NCBI RefSeq assembly: GCF_009674535.1
Contig: NZ_WKJK01000005.1
Coordinates: 62,001-126,000 of the forward strand
Direction: 5' to 3'
DNA from: Duganella guangzhouensis
GTDB lineage: Bacteria > Pseudomonadota > Gammaproteobacteria > Burkholderiales > Burkholderiaceae_D
Length of the DNA stretch: 64,000 nucleotides
Shown: one piece after another, positions 50,987 through 58,949 of the stretch
Numbering within the stretch: position 1 is the stretch's first letter
Layout of the letters: each line of letters starts with the position of its first letter
Made by a program: the position numbers and the translations under genes
The notes under the pieces: generated by a model
Database searches by the model: none
What the model was told of the DNA's origin: nothing
The model's input: only the letters and a program-made list of their open reading frames with translations

Positions 50987-51720
50987 TGTCCGAGTTTGCA
51001 CCCGTGATGGCCGCGTGCGAGGCCGGCCGCCACGACGATGCGTTGCAGCTGCTGCTTGCATTGTTTGAGCGCGCCGACCACAGCCCGCACGACGACTCGC
51101 TGTTTTTCATCACCATGTTCCAGTGGGGGATGATGCTGAAAGAGTATCCACCGGCGCGCGTAGCCATGCGACGCGTGCGTGACGAACAAGCCGCGCGCTT
51201 GTTGGCGGGAGAAATCGTCTTCGGCGCGACCGAGAAACGTTGGCCGCGTTCGCGCTTTCAGGTCATCGCCGGCATGGACGGCAAGCTAGGCGCCAGTCGA
51301 GCCACCTATGAACTGTTTTTGCAACTGCGGGTGGCGTGGCCGCAGGCAGCGCAGCGCGACGCCTTTCTCGCCTTGGAAGCGATGGTGGAAGCTGGTGATT
51401 ACGCGTTGGCGGAAACCTATCTCGGTGATCCGCTGGCGGGGCTGGACCGGTTGAACGAATGCGCTCTCACGCACGTGCTGATCCCGCCGTCGCGGCAGCC
51501 GCCACGGCTGGCGGCGGAGCTGACTAATTTCAGCAAGGATGTACGTCTGCTGTGCGTGGTGCATCGTGGCCTGGGCCGTGCCGATGCGGCCGACACGCTG
51601 CGCACGGCGGCGCTGGCTGGCATCGTCTCCGACGACTTGCGTGCCTGGGCGGTACGCGAACTGGATGAACCGGGCGCGTTGTTCCGCGAACTCTCCGCGC
51701 GGGATGAGGAGTCGCTATGA
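50983..51720 (+). CDS. Helical-repeat protein of unknown function
   Basis: A 245-residue soluble, alpha-helical protein without signal peptide. The N-terminus (MAACEAGRHDDALQLLLALFERADHSPHDDSLFFITMFQWGMMLKEYPPAR) resembles a tetratricopeptide pair; no enzyme motif was seen. It overlaps the small upstream gene and the acetyltransferase gene by ATGA each. Position in a beta-lactamase operon does not by itself indicate a role in resistance. Confidence 0.7.
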   Translation: MMSEFAPVMAACEAGRHDDALQLLLALFERADHSPHDDSLFFITMFQWGMMLKEYPPARVAMRRVRDEQAARLLAGEIVFGATEKRWPRSRFQVIAGMDGKLGASRATYELFLQLRVAWPQAAQRDAFLALEAMVEAGDYALAETYLGDPLAGLDRLNECALTHVLIPPSRQPPRLAAELTNFSKDVRLLCVVHRGLGRADAADTLRTAALAGIVSDDLRAWAVRELDEPGALFRELSARDEESL

Positions 51721-52205
51721 TGATCCGCTACACGACCGAAGCGGATTGGCGTGAACTCAAGCGCGTGCGGCTCGCCGCCTTGCAGGACGCGCCCACCGCT
51801 TTCGGCATCACCCACGCCTCGGCCGCCGCCTACACCGACGCCGCTTGGCAAGACCGCGCCGCCGGCCGTGGCCCCGCGCGCTACCTGCTCGCCTTTGAAG
51901 GCGACACCGCCATCGGCATCGTCGCCCATGTACCGAGCGGCGAACATGACCTCGGCCTGATCGCCATGTGGGTCGCCCCATCGCATCGCGGCAGCACCGC
52001 CGCCACGCAGCTGGTCCAAGCGGTGCAGCGCCACGCAGCGGAAAACGGCCACCATCGCGTCGTGCTGGACGTCTCCCCCGACAACCACCGCGCCGCCGCC
52101 TTCTACCAGAAACTCGGCTTCACCTTCCTGCCAGAGTGGGAGCCACTGGAAAGCCATCCCCACATCCAGGTCCAGAAAATGGCTTGGCCGGTCTTGATAT
52201 CATAA
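51717..52205 (+). CDS. GNAT family N-acetyltransferase
   Basis: A 162-residue acetyl-CoA-dependent N-acetyltransferase. The GNAT core is visible: LIAMWVAPSHRGSTAATQLVQAVQRHAAENGHHRVVLDVSPDNHRAAAFYQKLGF, including the Q/RxxGxG/A-like loop (HRGSTAA) and the C-terminal AxxFYxxxGF motif. Target unknown. It is the last gene of the four-gene ATGA-coupled operon headed by the beta-lactamase. Confidence 0.88.
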   Translation: MMIRYTTEADWRELKRVRLAALQDAPTAFGITHASAAAYTDAAWQDRAAGRGPARYLLAFEGDTAIGIVAHVPSGEHDLGLIAMWVAPSHRGSTAATQLVQAVQRHAAENGHHRVVLDVSPDNHRAAAFYQKLGFTFLPEWEPLESHPHIQVQKMAWPVLIS

Positions 52206-52246
52206 ATTCCCGTATCTACTATGTAGAAACATTCAAGGAGATTACG

Positions 52247-52498
52247 ATGGAGCTCTCGGTGCAAAAGTGGGGAAACAGTGCAGCGGTTCGATTGCCTACC
52301 GAGTTGTTGGCGCTGCTGAAGGTCAAACTTGGTGACAAGCTGAGCGTGAATGTGCAGCCAGATGGCGTGTTGCTGAAGCCTGCTCGTCCCAGTTATTCAC
52401 TGGATGACTTGCTGTCACAATGCGATCCGGCAGCGCCGGAGCCGGCTGATTTAGCCGACTGGAACAACATGAAGCCGGTGGGGCGAGAAACATGGTAG
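52247..52498 (+). CDS. MazE-like antitoxin (AbrB/SpoVT fold)
   Basis: An 83-residue protein. The N-terminal swapped-hairpin DNA-binding motif is clear (LSVQKWGNSAAVRLPTELLALLKVKLGDKLSV), and the acidic C-terminal tail (DDLLSQCDPAAPEPADLADW) would bind toxin. AAGGAG lies seven bases before the ATG. It overlaps the toxin gene by seven bases, as in mazEF. It autoregulates in related systems. The frame extends far upstream inside the GNAT gene; the internal start is chosen by the ribosome site. Confidence 0.88.
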   Translation: MELSVQKWGNSAAVRLPTELLALLKVKLGDKLSVNVQPDGVLLKPARPSYSLDDLLSQCDPAAPEPADLADWNNMKPVGRETW

Positions 52499-52839
52499 GG
52501 CGCAGCAAGTTTGGCCGTGGCGATATCGTCCTGGTTAATCTTGATCCCACTCAGGGGCACGAGCAGAAGGGGATGCGGCCTGCGCTGGTTCTATCTACTT
52601 CCGCGTATAACGCATTTGGTGTGGCCTTGGTCGCCCCGATTACGCAAGGCGGTGACTTTGCTCGTCACGCAGGCTTTGCTACTTCACTAAGCGGTGCGGG
52701 GACCAAAACGCAGAGAGTTGTTTTGGTCAATCAGATTCGCATGCTTGACCTCCAGGCCAGGAAGGCCAAGCGTATCGAAACGGTGCCGGAGTACGTGATT
52801 GAAGACGCGCTGGCGCGTCTCCGCGCAATCACGGATTAA
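52492..52839 (+). CDS. MazF/PemK-like toxin (endoribonuclease)
   Basis: A 115-residue MazF-fold protein: FGRGDIVLVNLDPTQGHEQKGMRPALVLSTSAYN, then APITQGG and a QRVVLVNQIRMLDL segment. MazF proteins cut single-stranded RNA at short sequences. Conserved Arg and Thr positions for catalysis (RPALVLST) appear intact, so it is probably active when free of antitoxin. It overlaps the antitoxin gene by seven bases. It converges with the YdeI-like gene at 52845 with only five bases between. Confidence 0.9.
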   Translation: MVGRSKFGRGDIVLVNLDPTQGHEQKGMRPALVLSTSAYNAFGVALVAPITQGGDFARHAGFATSLSGAGTKTQRVVLVNQIRMLDLQARKAKRIETVPEYVIEDALARLRAITD

Positions 52840-52844
52840 AAGCG

Positions 52845-53429
52845 TTAGTCATCCAGCCCTTTGCCTGCCAGGATGCGGTCGACGCATTTGTCGATGCGCG
52901 ATTCGCGGGTTTTGGCTTGTTTGGCTGAGGAGAAGTGCAGCAGGTAGGCACGCTGGCGGCCGGGCGTCAGTTGCTCGAAGGCGGTGCGCAACGCTGGCAG
53001 GTCGTCCATTTTGCGTTCCAGCTCTTCGGGGAAGTCGAATTCGGCGGTCTTTTTCAGTTCGACTTTGGCGCCGGATTTTTCCAGGGCGATGGCATCTTTC
53101 AGGTAGGACTTCAGCACCTTTTCCTGCCGCGTGATGTCGGCTACGCCGGTGAAGCGGATCTGGCGCGCTGCCTGGACGTTTTCAGTTTGCTGGATCAGGA
53201 TATTTTTCGGATCTTTCATCAGCGCGCCTTTGAAGAACAGCAGCGCGCAGTATTCTTTGAAGCCGTGCATCAGCACGACGTTGTGGCCGTCCAGCGTGTA
53301 GCAGGGCTGGCCCCATTTGAGGTTTTCGGTCAGCTCGCCGGCGCTGTTGATGATGGCGCGCAGGGCGATGAATTCTTCTTGCCAGTTCTTGGCGCGCTCC
53401 AGAAAGGCGTCTACTTTGTCGCTGCTCAT
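52845..53429 (-). CDS. YdeI/OmdA-like protein (DUF1801)
   Basis: A 194-residue protein: DAFLERAKNWQEEFIALRAIINSAGELTENLKWGQPCYTLDGHNVVLMHGFKEYCALLFFKGALMKDP is typical of DUF1801 domains and the later part resembles the OmdA-like helical tail (LPALRTAFEQLTPGRQRAYLLHFSSAKQAKTRESRID). The ATG at 53429 overlaps the deacetylase stop (ATGA), which supports this start over 53444. The molecular role is unknown. Last gene of the NRPS operon. Confidence 0.82.
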   Translation of the reverse strand: MSSDKVDAFLERAKNWQEEFIALRAIINSAGELTENLKWGQPCYTLDGHNVVLMHGFKEYCALLFFKGALMKDPKNILIQQTENVQAARQIRFTGVADITRQEKVLKSYLKDAIALEKSGAKVELKKTAEFDFPEELERKMDDLPALRTAFEQLTPGRQRAYLLHFSSAKQAKTRESRIDKCVDRILAGKGLDD

Positions 53430-54151
53430 GGTGCTGGCTCCCATTCCAGGTGGACTACTTTGTAGCCTTTGTCTTTCAGGACTTTGAGTAGCGTGGGCAG
53501 CGCTTTGGCGGTCGGGCCGTTCGCGTCGTGCATCAGGATGATGCCGCGGCCGGCCTTGTCCAGGCTTGCGTTCAGGCGTTGGGCGAGGATGTCGGTGGTG
53601 TCTTCGGGGATCCAGTCGTTGATGCCCAGGTCGATCGAAGCGACGGTGATGTTGGCTTGCTTGAGCGCGTCCAGCATGGTCGGTGTCTCTTCCAGGAAGG
53701 GGAAGCGGTAGGCTGGGGTTTCAACGCCGAACACGGTTTTGTAGGCGGCACGGGCACGCGCAAGGTCGTCCAGTTGCTGCTCTGGGCTGAGCTGCGTCAG
53801 GTGCGGGTGGGTGTCGCTGTGGATGCCTACGCTGTGGCCTTCGCTGATTTCGCGGCGGGCCAGGTCGGGTGAGGTCCGCAGGTGCTGACCTTCAAGGAAG
53901 AAGGTGGCTTTGGCGCATTGATCGGCCAAGGCTTTGAGGACCAGCGGCGTGTTTTCAGGCGATGGGCCGTCGTCGAAGGTGAGTACGACTTCGCCTGGTT
54001 GCAGCGGCAGCGCGGCGTGCTGGTTGGTGCCGTAGGCGGCGCCTTCGCGTTTGAGGGTGATGGTGCGTTCGGTGTTCAGTTGGTCCGGGCCGCAGGCGGC
54101 GGCGCTGGCGGTTCCCGCAAATGCGGCCAGCAGCAAGGCGATCAATCTCAT
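53426..54151 (-). CDS. Exported polysaccharide deacetylase (NodB fold)
   Basis: A 241-residue carbohydrate-esterase-4 type enzyme. Signal peptide RLIALLLAAFAGTASAA; NodB motifs TFDDGPS (catalytic Asp and metal Asp), HSDTHPHL (metal His pair), RFPFLEE, DWIPEDT and ILMHD near the end. It would remove acetyl groups from a polysaccharide or peptidoglycan-like N-acetyl sugar outside the cytoplasm. ATGA overlaps join it to the genes before and after. Its link to the NRPS is operonic only. Confidence 0.88.
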   Translation of the reverse strand: MRLIALLLAAFAGTASAAACGPDQLNTERTITLKREGAAYGTNQHAALPLQPGEVVLTFDDGPSPENTPLVLKALADQCAKATFFLEGQHLRTSPDLARREISEGHSVGIHSDTHPHLTQLSPEQQLDDLARARAAYKTVFGVETPAYRFPFLEETPTMLDALKQANITVASIDLGINDWIPEDTTDILAQRLNASLDKAGRGIILMHDANGPTAKALPTLLKVLKDKGYKVVHLEWEPAP

Positions 54152-54771
54152 GCGTTTTTGTCTCCTGTATGTAGGTGTCCTGCCAGGCCGGGGACTGGCA
54201 GCGCCAGGGCGATGGTCTGGCCTGGGATGTCGGCGCGCCATTCGCTTAATTGTTGGCCCATGCATTTTAGCGCGGCTTCGCGTTGTGTCCACATGCGCGT
54301 GAAGGCTGTTGGTCGTTCGGTGGCGGGTGTGGCCTGCAGTGCGGCGCTGGCGACTGGGCCCAGGTAATCGCGGGCGACGGCTTGCCAGTCGGGGATGTCC
54401 TGCACGTGCATGATGTCGGCGCCGATGGGGCCTTGCAGGTTGATGGCCACCAGCGAGTGGTCGCCATCGTGCGAGAAAGAGCAGCCGATGGCGCTGGGAC
54501 GGTCGGCCAGCAGCACGCGCGGTGGCTCGCCGGGGCTGGAGACGATGCTGATGTCGTCCGGCCTCACGCCCAGCACTGCGGCCAATGCCTCGCGCGCCGC
54601 CTGCCGCACGGCGTGCCGCGCCGCTTCGCGCTGTCGGCCGGCCTCCAGCGCGCCCACGAGCGAAAAGGCAGCGGGAGGCGAGAGGGCGGCGGGATCGAGG
54701 AGAAGGGCGAACAGGCCGTCCTGCGGCGTCGGCGTGGGGCCGGGCCAGCGCTGGACGGCCAGGGTGTTCAT
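54148..54771 (-). CDS. 4'-phosphopantetheinyl transferase (Sfp type)
   Basis: A 207-residue enzyme that loads phosphopantetheine onto the carrier Ser of synthetases. Motifs: SFSHDGDHSLVAI, the metal motif GADIMHV, and WTQREAALKCMGQ, the counterpart of WxxKExxxK with Arg in place of the first Lys. Start and end overlap the neighbours by ATGA: the NRPS gene upstream and the deacetylase gene downstream. It presumably activates the Ser582 carrier of that NRPS. Length and motif order fit the Sfp group. Confidence 0.88.
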   Translation of the reverse strand: MNTLAVQRWPGPTPTPQDGLFALLLDPAALSPPAAFSLVGALEAGRQREAARHAVRQAAREALAAVLGVRPDDISIVSSPGEPPRVLLADRPSAIGCSFSHDGDHSLVAINLQGPIGADIMHVQDIPDWQAVARDYLGPVASAALQATPATERPTAFTRMWTQREAALKCMGQQLSEWRADIPGQTIALALPVPGLAGHLHTGDKNA

Positions 54772-57700
54772 TGGCGCGACGGGGCGGCCGGGCAGCCGGC
54801 CCAGTTGCTGTTGGCGGGAATGTGTTCGCCCTTCATCACCAGCGTCAGCGCGCCGAGGCGGGCGTTGTCGCCGATGGCGGCACTGTACAGCACCGCCGCG
54901 CGCGGTCCCATGTAGACCCGCTCTCCGATCACCACATGGTCGATCTTCATCACGCGGTCTTCGAACAAATGGGTCTGCGGACAGGTCAACGCATTCAGCT
55001 CGCTGTTATCGCCGATCTGCACGCAATCGAATTCGGTGATATCGGTGGTGTCCATGTAGACGCCCTTGCCAATCCGGCAGCCCAGCAGGTTGAACGCCAG
55101 CGGCAGCCACGGCGTGCCGCGCAGATAGCGCATGAAGTTCGGCACCGCGATGCCTTCATACAGATTGGTCACGCCCTCCGACAGCCACACAAACGGCGTC
55201 CACATCGGCTCCGATTGTTTGCGATAACGGCCAATCAGCAGCCATTTCAGCAGCACCACGAACACGTAATTGCCGATACCGTACACCAGCCCGGCCAGCG
55301 TCAGATCCCAGATCACCTCCCCCCAGCGCCCCGCACCGGCGGCCGGCATCACCGCCAGCACCAGCGTGTAGCCGACCGCGATCACCAGCGCATGCGGCGC
55401 GACGATGCGAAACGCTTCGATTAACCCGCGCCCCAAACGGCGCAGCGGCGACGGATGGAAGGTCAAATGCTCCGGATAACCGCTGGTCTGCTCGCGCGCC
55501 GGCAGGTTGATCGGCGGAGAGCCCAGCCAGGTATCGCCATGCTTCATATGCTGATTGTCCGGCGCGCGCGAGTGCACACCGATCAGCACATGCTCCGGCA
55601 GCACCGTGCCGTCCGGGATGTAAGCGCCGTTGCCGACAAAACTGCGATGCGAAATCACGGTCGGCCGCATTTCCATCCAGCCGCCGTCGATTTCCTCGTC
55701 ACCCAGCATCACCGCATCAGCGATGAAGGTTTCGTCGCCCAGCGTCAGCATGTCCGGCACCACGCCCAGCGCGGTCGAGATTTCGGCATCCTTGCCAACC
55801 TTGGCGCCGAGCAGGCGATACCACCACGGCGCGAACACGGTCGCGTAAATCCCGTGCAGCACATTCAGGCTGGATTCCTGGATCTGGCTGACCAGCCACT
55901 TGGCGCAATAGGTGTTGCTGTGCACCGCGAAGCGGCCTGGCTTGAGGCGCGGCAGCGCGCTCCAGCGGATCGCCGCCGACAGCAGCGCGGTCAGGATGAT
56001 CAGCACCGCGCTGGCCGGGAAGGCCAGCAGGAAGTAGCGCAGCAGCTGGATGCGCATGTCGTCGCCTTGAATCCACGGCAGCCAGCCGTTTTCGTCGAAC
56101 CAGTCGATCAGCACAAAGCTCGGGAACACCGGCATGAAGAACAGCGTGACCACGCCGAGGATGCCGAGGATGAAGAACAGCGCTTCGGCGGAACGGCGGC
56201 CGGCGCTGACGGCGGGGCGCGGCGGTAGTCTGGTGGTGTCGAAGGCGCCCATGTCGCGCGCCGGCGAACCAGCCCACACGCGGCCTGCCGGCACCACGCC
56301 GCCATCGGCCAGTGCCGACTGGCCTTCGAGGTGGCCCAGCGCTTCGACGCGGGTATTCCCTTCCATGATGGCGTAGGAGCTGACGCAGGCGTCGCGCTCC
56401 AGCGTGATCTGGCCCAGATGCAGTTGGCCGCGTTCGACGCGGGCGTTTTCAAAGTTGACGGCGTTGCCGATGCTGACCTGGTCGTCGATCTGCAGCAGGT
56501 CGGGCGCGCGCAGCGTCATCGAGCCGATGGTGACTTCCTTGCCGATTTTGGCGCCGAGCGCGCGCAGCCACCAGGCGTTGAGCGAGGAACCGCTCAGCAG
56601 ATAGGCGGGAGCGGCTTCCACCAGCCGGTCGGCCAGCCACCAGCGGTAGTAGGTCAGTCCCCACAGCGGATAGACGCCGGGCTTGAGGCGGCCGGCGATC
56701 AGCCATTTGCCGATGATGGCGATGCCGAATTCACCGATGGTCGCCAGCAGGAACACCAGCACCGATGCGGTGATGGCGCGCGCCACCGAGTCGCCCGGGT
56801 CGCCGGTGTAGAAGTGGTAGGTGAAGAAGGGCGCCAGCCATTGCGCCATGCGCAGCGTGACCAGCGGCGGCATGGCGAGCGCTTGCGCTACGCCGCAGGT
56901 CCAGCGTTTGAGGCGTGACGGTGGCGTCCAGTCCTGTTCTTGTGCGGCGTTGTCGGGGGCGTCGGCCAGGACCAGGGCGATTTTGCCGATCTGGCGCTGC
57001 TGGTAGATGTCGCGCACGGTGATATGGGCGTAGCGCGGATCGGCGCGTAGCGACGAGGCCAGGCGCGCTGCGAAGAAGGAGTGGCCGCCAAGGTCGGTGA
57101 AGAAGTCAGCGTTGCGCAGGATCGGCTGGCCGGGGAAAAGCGCGGCCAGGGCGGCGAACAGCGCTGCTTCGGCCGGCGTTTCGGGTAGGTCGGAGTCCTC
57201 GGCGTTGCCGGCTGCAGCTACGCTCAGTGGGCTGGCTTTCAGCGTTTTGCGGTCGATTTTGCCGGAGGTCAGGCGCGGCATGGCGTCCAGGAATTCGTAG
57301 CGGCTGGGGACCATGTAGGGCGGAAGTTTGGCGGCCAGCGCGGTGCGCAGTTCGCGTGGATCGAGCGTGGCGGCGCCTTCGGGGACGAGGTAGGCGACCA
57401 GTTGGTCGATGCCGTCATCCTTGCGCAACAGGACGGCGACGGTGCCGACGCCTGGCTGCTGCGCCAGCAGCGCTTCGATTTCGCCCAGTTCGACGCGGAA
57501 GCCGCGGATTTTTACCTGGTCGTCGGCGCGGCCCAGGCAGGTCACCTCGCCATCGTCGCCGATGCGTGCCAGGTCGCCGGTGCGGTACAGGCGGGCGTCA
57601 TGTGGGCCGGTCGACCAGGGGTTCAGCAGGAACTTCTCGGCGGTCAGGTCGGGGCGGCCAAGATAGCCGGCGGCCAGGCCCGGACCAGTGATGCACAGCT

Positions 57701-58823
57701 CACCGACCTCGCCGCGCGCCAGCAGACGCAGCACCGGCGCGGTCGAGCCGTCGGCGGCGGCTTCGGTATTGGTGTCGATCACCAGCAGGCCATAGTTGGG
57801 CAGCGGGCGGCCGATGGTGACCGGATAGCCGGGCCGTAGCCGCGCCAGACTGGCGGAGACGGTGGCCTCGGTCGGGCCGTAGGTATTGAACATCTGCCGG
57901 CCATCGCGCGACCAGCGCTGCACCAGCGATTCCGGGCAGGCTTCACCGCCCAGATTAATCAGGCGCAGGCTGGGCACCTCCTGATTGAACAGCGCGAGCA
58001 GCGTTGGCACCGCGTGCAGCACGGTCACATGGTTCTGCTCCAGCATGCGCGGCAGCGTCTCCGGGTCGCCGCTGATTTCCTTGGGGCCGATCCACAGCGT
58101 GGCGCCGACCAGATACGCAATCCAGATCTCTTCGAACGACATGTCAAAGGCAACCGAGAAGCCCTGATACACCTTGTCCGACGCCTGCACGCCCAGCACC
58201 TCGTTCTCGCTGCGCAGGAAATGGCAGATGCTACGCTGGGTAATCAGGATGCCTTTCGGCTTGCCGGTCGAGCCGGAGGTGTAAATCACATAGGCCGGCA
58301 CGTCAGGCGAAACGTTGCCACGCCGGGCCAAGGTTTCGCCAGCGGCGGGGGCGGCCAGCAACGCTTCGGCGGTCCACACCGGACGGCCGGACGCCGCAAA
58401 CTCGGGCAGGGCGGCCAGGCGCGGCGCCAATGCGGCGCTGGTCAGCACCCCGGCGCCATCCGCATCATCCAGACACACTTGCAAACGCTCGACCGGCGTA
58501 TCCTCATCGACCGGCAGCCAGGCTGCGCCAGCCTTGGCGATACCGGCCTGCAGCACCAGCAGCTCGATCCCGCGCGGTAGCCACAGTCCGACGATCTGGC
58601 CAGGCTGCACGCCGGCCGCGATTAGGCGCGCCGCCACCAGGTCGGCCTGCACGTTCAATTCCGCATACGTCAGCGACCGCTCGCCAAACATCAGCGCAGT
58701 CTGGTCCGGACTGCGCGCGGCGGTGGCTTCCAGCAGATCGGCCAGGATTTCCTCACGCAGCAAACTATCTTGCTGCGGGCCGAACAAAACATCTGGAATA
58801 AGCGGTGTTACAGGTTGATTCAT
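54768..58823 (-). CDS. Pls/PosA-type single-module NRPS with membrane C-terminal domain
   Basis: A 1351-residue protein. Adenylation domain (about 25-530) with TSGSTGKPKG (182-191), FDMSFEEIW (226-234), NTYGPTEA (313-320), GRADDQVKIRGFRVELGE (431-448) and GKIDR (Lys522). Carrier domain with GGHSFFAARL (Ser582). The C-terminal half has five or more membrane helices and three left-handed beta-helix (hexapeptide) segments, the layout of epsilon-poly-lysine synthetase relatives (Pls/PosA). There is no condensation or thioesterase domain. By hand alignment to GrsA the specificity residues read D-M-E-H-I-L-T-V-S-K. It would build a homo-polymer or short amide at the membrane. Confidence 0.92.
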   Translation of the reverse strand: MNQPVTPLIPDVLFGPQQDSLLREEILADLLEATAARSPDQTALMFGERSLTYAELNVQADLVAARLIAAGVQPGQIVGLWLPRGIELLVLQAGIAKAGAAWLPVDEDTPVERLQVCLDDADGAGVLTSAALAPRLAALPEFAASGRPVWTAEALLAAPAAGETLARRGNVSPDVPAYVIYTSGSTGKPKGILITQRSICHFLRSENEVLGVQASDKVYQGFSVAFDMSFEEIWIAYLVGATLWIGPKEISGDPETLPRMLEQNHVTVLHAVPTLLALFNQEVPSLRLINLGGEACPESLVQRWSRDGRQMFNTYGPTEATVSASLARLRPGYPVTIGRPLPNYGLLVIDTNTEAAADGSTAPVLRLLARGEVGELCITGPGLAAGYLGRPDLTAEKFLLNPWSTGPHDARLYRTGDLARIGDDGEVTCLGRADDQVKIRGFRVELGEIEALLAQQPGVGTVAVLLRKDDGIDQLVAYLVPEGAATLDPRELRTALAAKLPPYMVPSRYEFLDAMPRLTSGKIDRKTLKASPLSVAAAGNAEDSDLPETPAEAALFAALAALFPGQPILRNADFFTDLGGHSFFAARLASSLRADPRYAHITVRDIYQQRQIGKIALVLADAPDNAAQEQDWTPPSRLKRWTCGVAQALAMPPLVTLRMAQWLAPFFTYHFYTGDPGDSVARAITASVLVFLLATIGEFGIAIIGKWLIAGRLKPGVYPLWGLTYYRWWLADRLVEAAPAYLLSGSSLNAWWLRALGAKIGKEVTIGSMTLRAPDLLQIDDQVSIGNAVNFENARVERGQLHLGQITLERDACVSSYAIMEGNTRVEALGHLEGQSALADGGVVPAGRVWAGSPARDMGAFDTTRLPPRPAVSAGRRSAEALFFILGILGVVTLFFMPVFPSFVLIDWFDENGWLPWIQGDDMRIQLLRYFLLAFPASAVLIILTALLSAAIRWSALPRLKPGRFAVHSNTYCAKWLVSQIQESSLNVLHGIYATVFAPWWYRLLGAKVGKDAEISTALGVVPDMLTLGDETFIADAVMLGDEEIDGGWMEMRPTVISHRSFVGNGAYIPDGTVLPEHVLIGVHSRAPDNQHMKHGDTWLGSPPINLPAREQTSGYPEHLTFHPSPLRRLGRGLIEAFRIVAPHALVIAVGYTLVLAVMPAAGAGRWGEVIWDLTLAGLVYGIGNYVFVVLLKWLLIGRYRKQSEPMWTPFVWLSEGVTNLYEGIAVPNFMRYLRGTPWLPLAFNLLGCRIGKGVYMDTTDITEFDCVQIGDNSELNALTCPQTHLFEDRVMKIDHVVIGERVYMGPRAAVLYSAAIGDNARLGALTLVMKGEHIPANSNWAGCPAAPSRQ

Positions 58824-58949
58824 GCGTTAGCTTTTATAGGTGTCAGGGCGCCATTGTACGGTACGCCAGATGGTTCCCCTAGAGGGAGAATGCAAGTTCT
58901 GCTTACAGCCTTTACAATAGGAAATACGAGCCGAAAACGAAGGAGTCGC

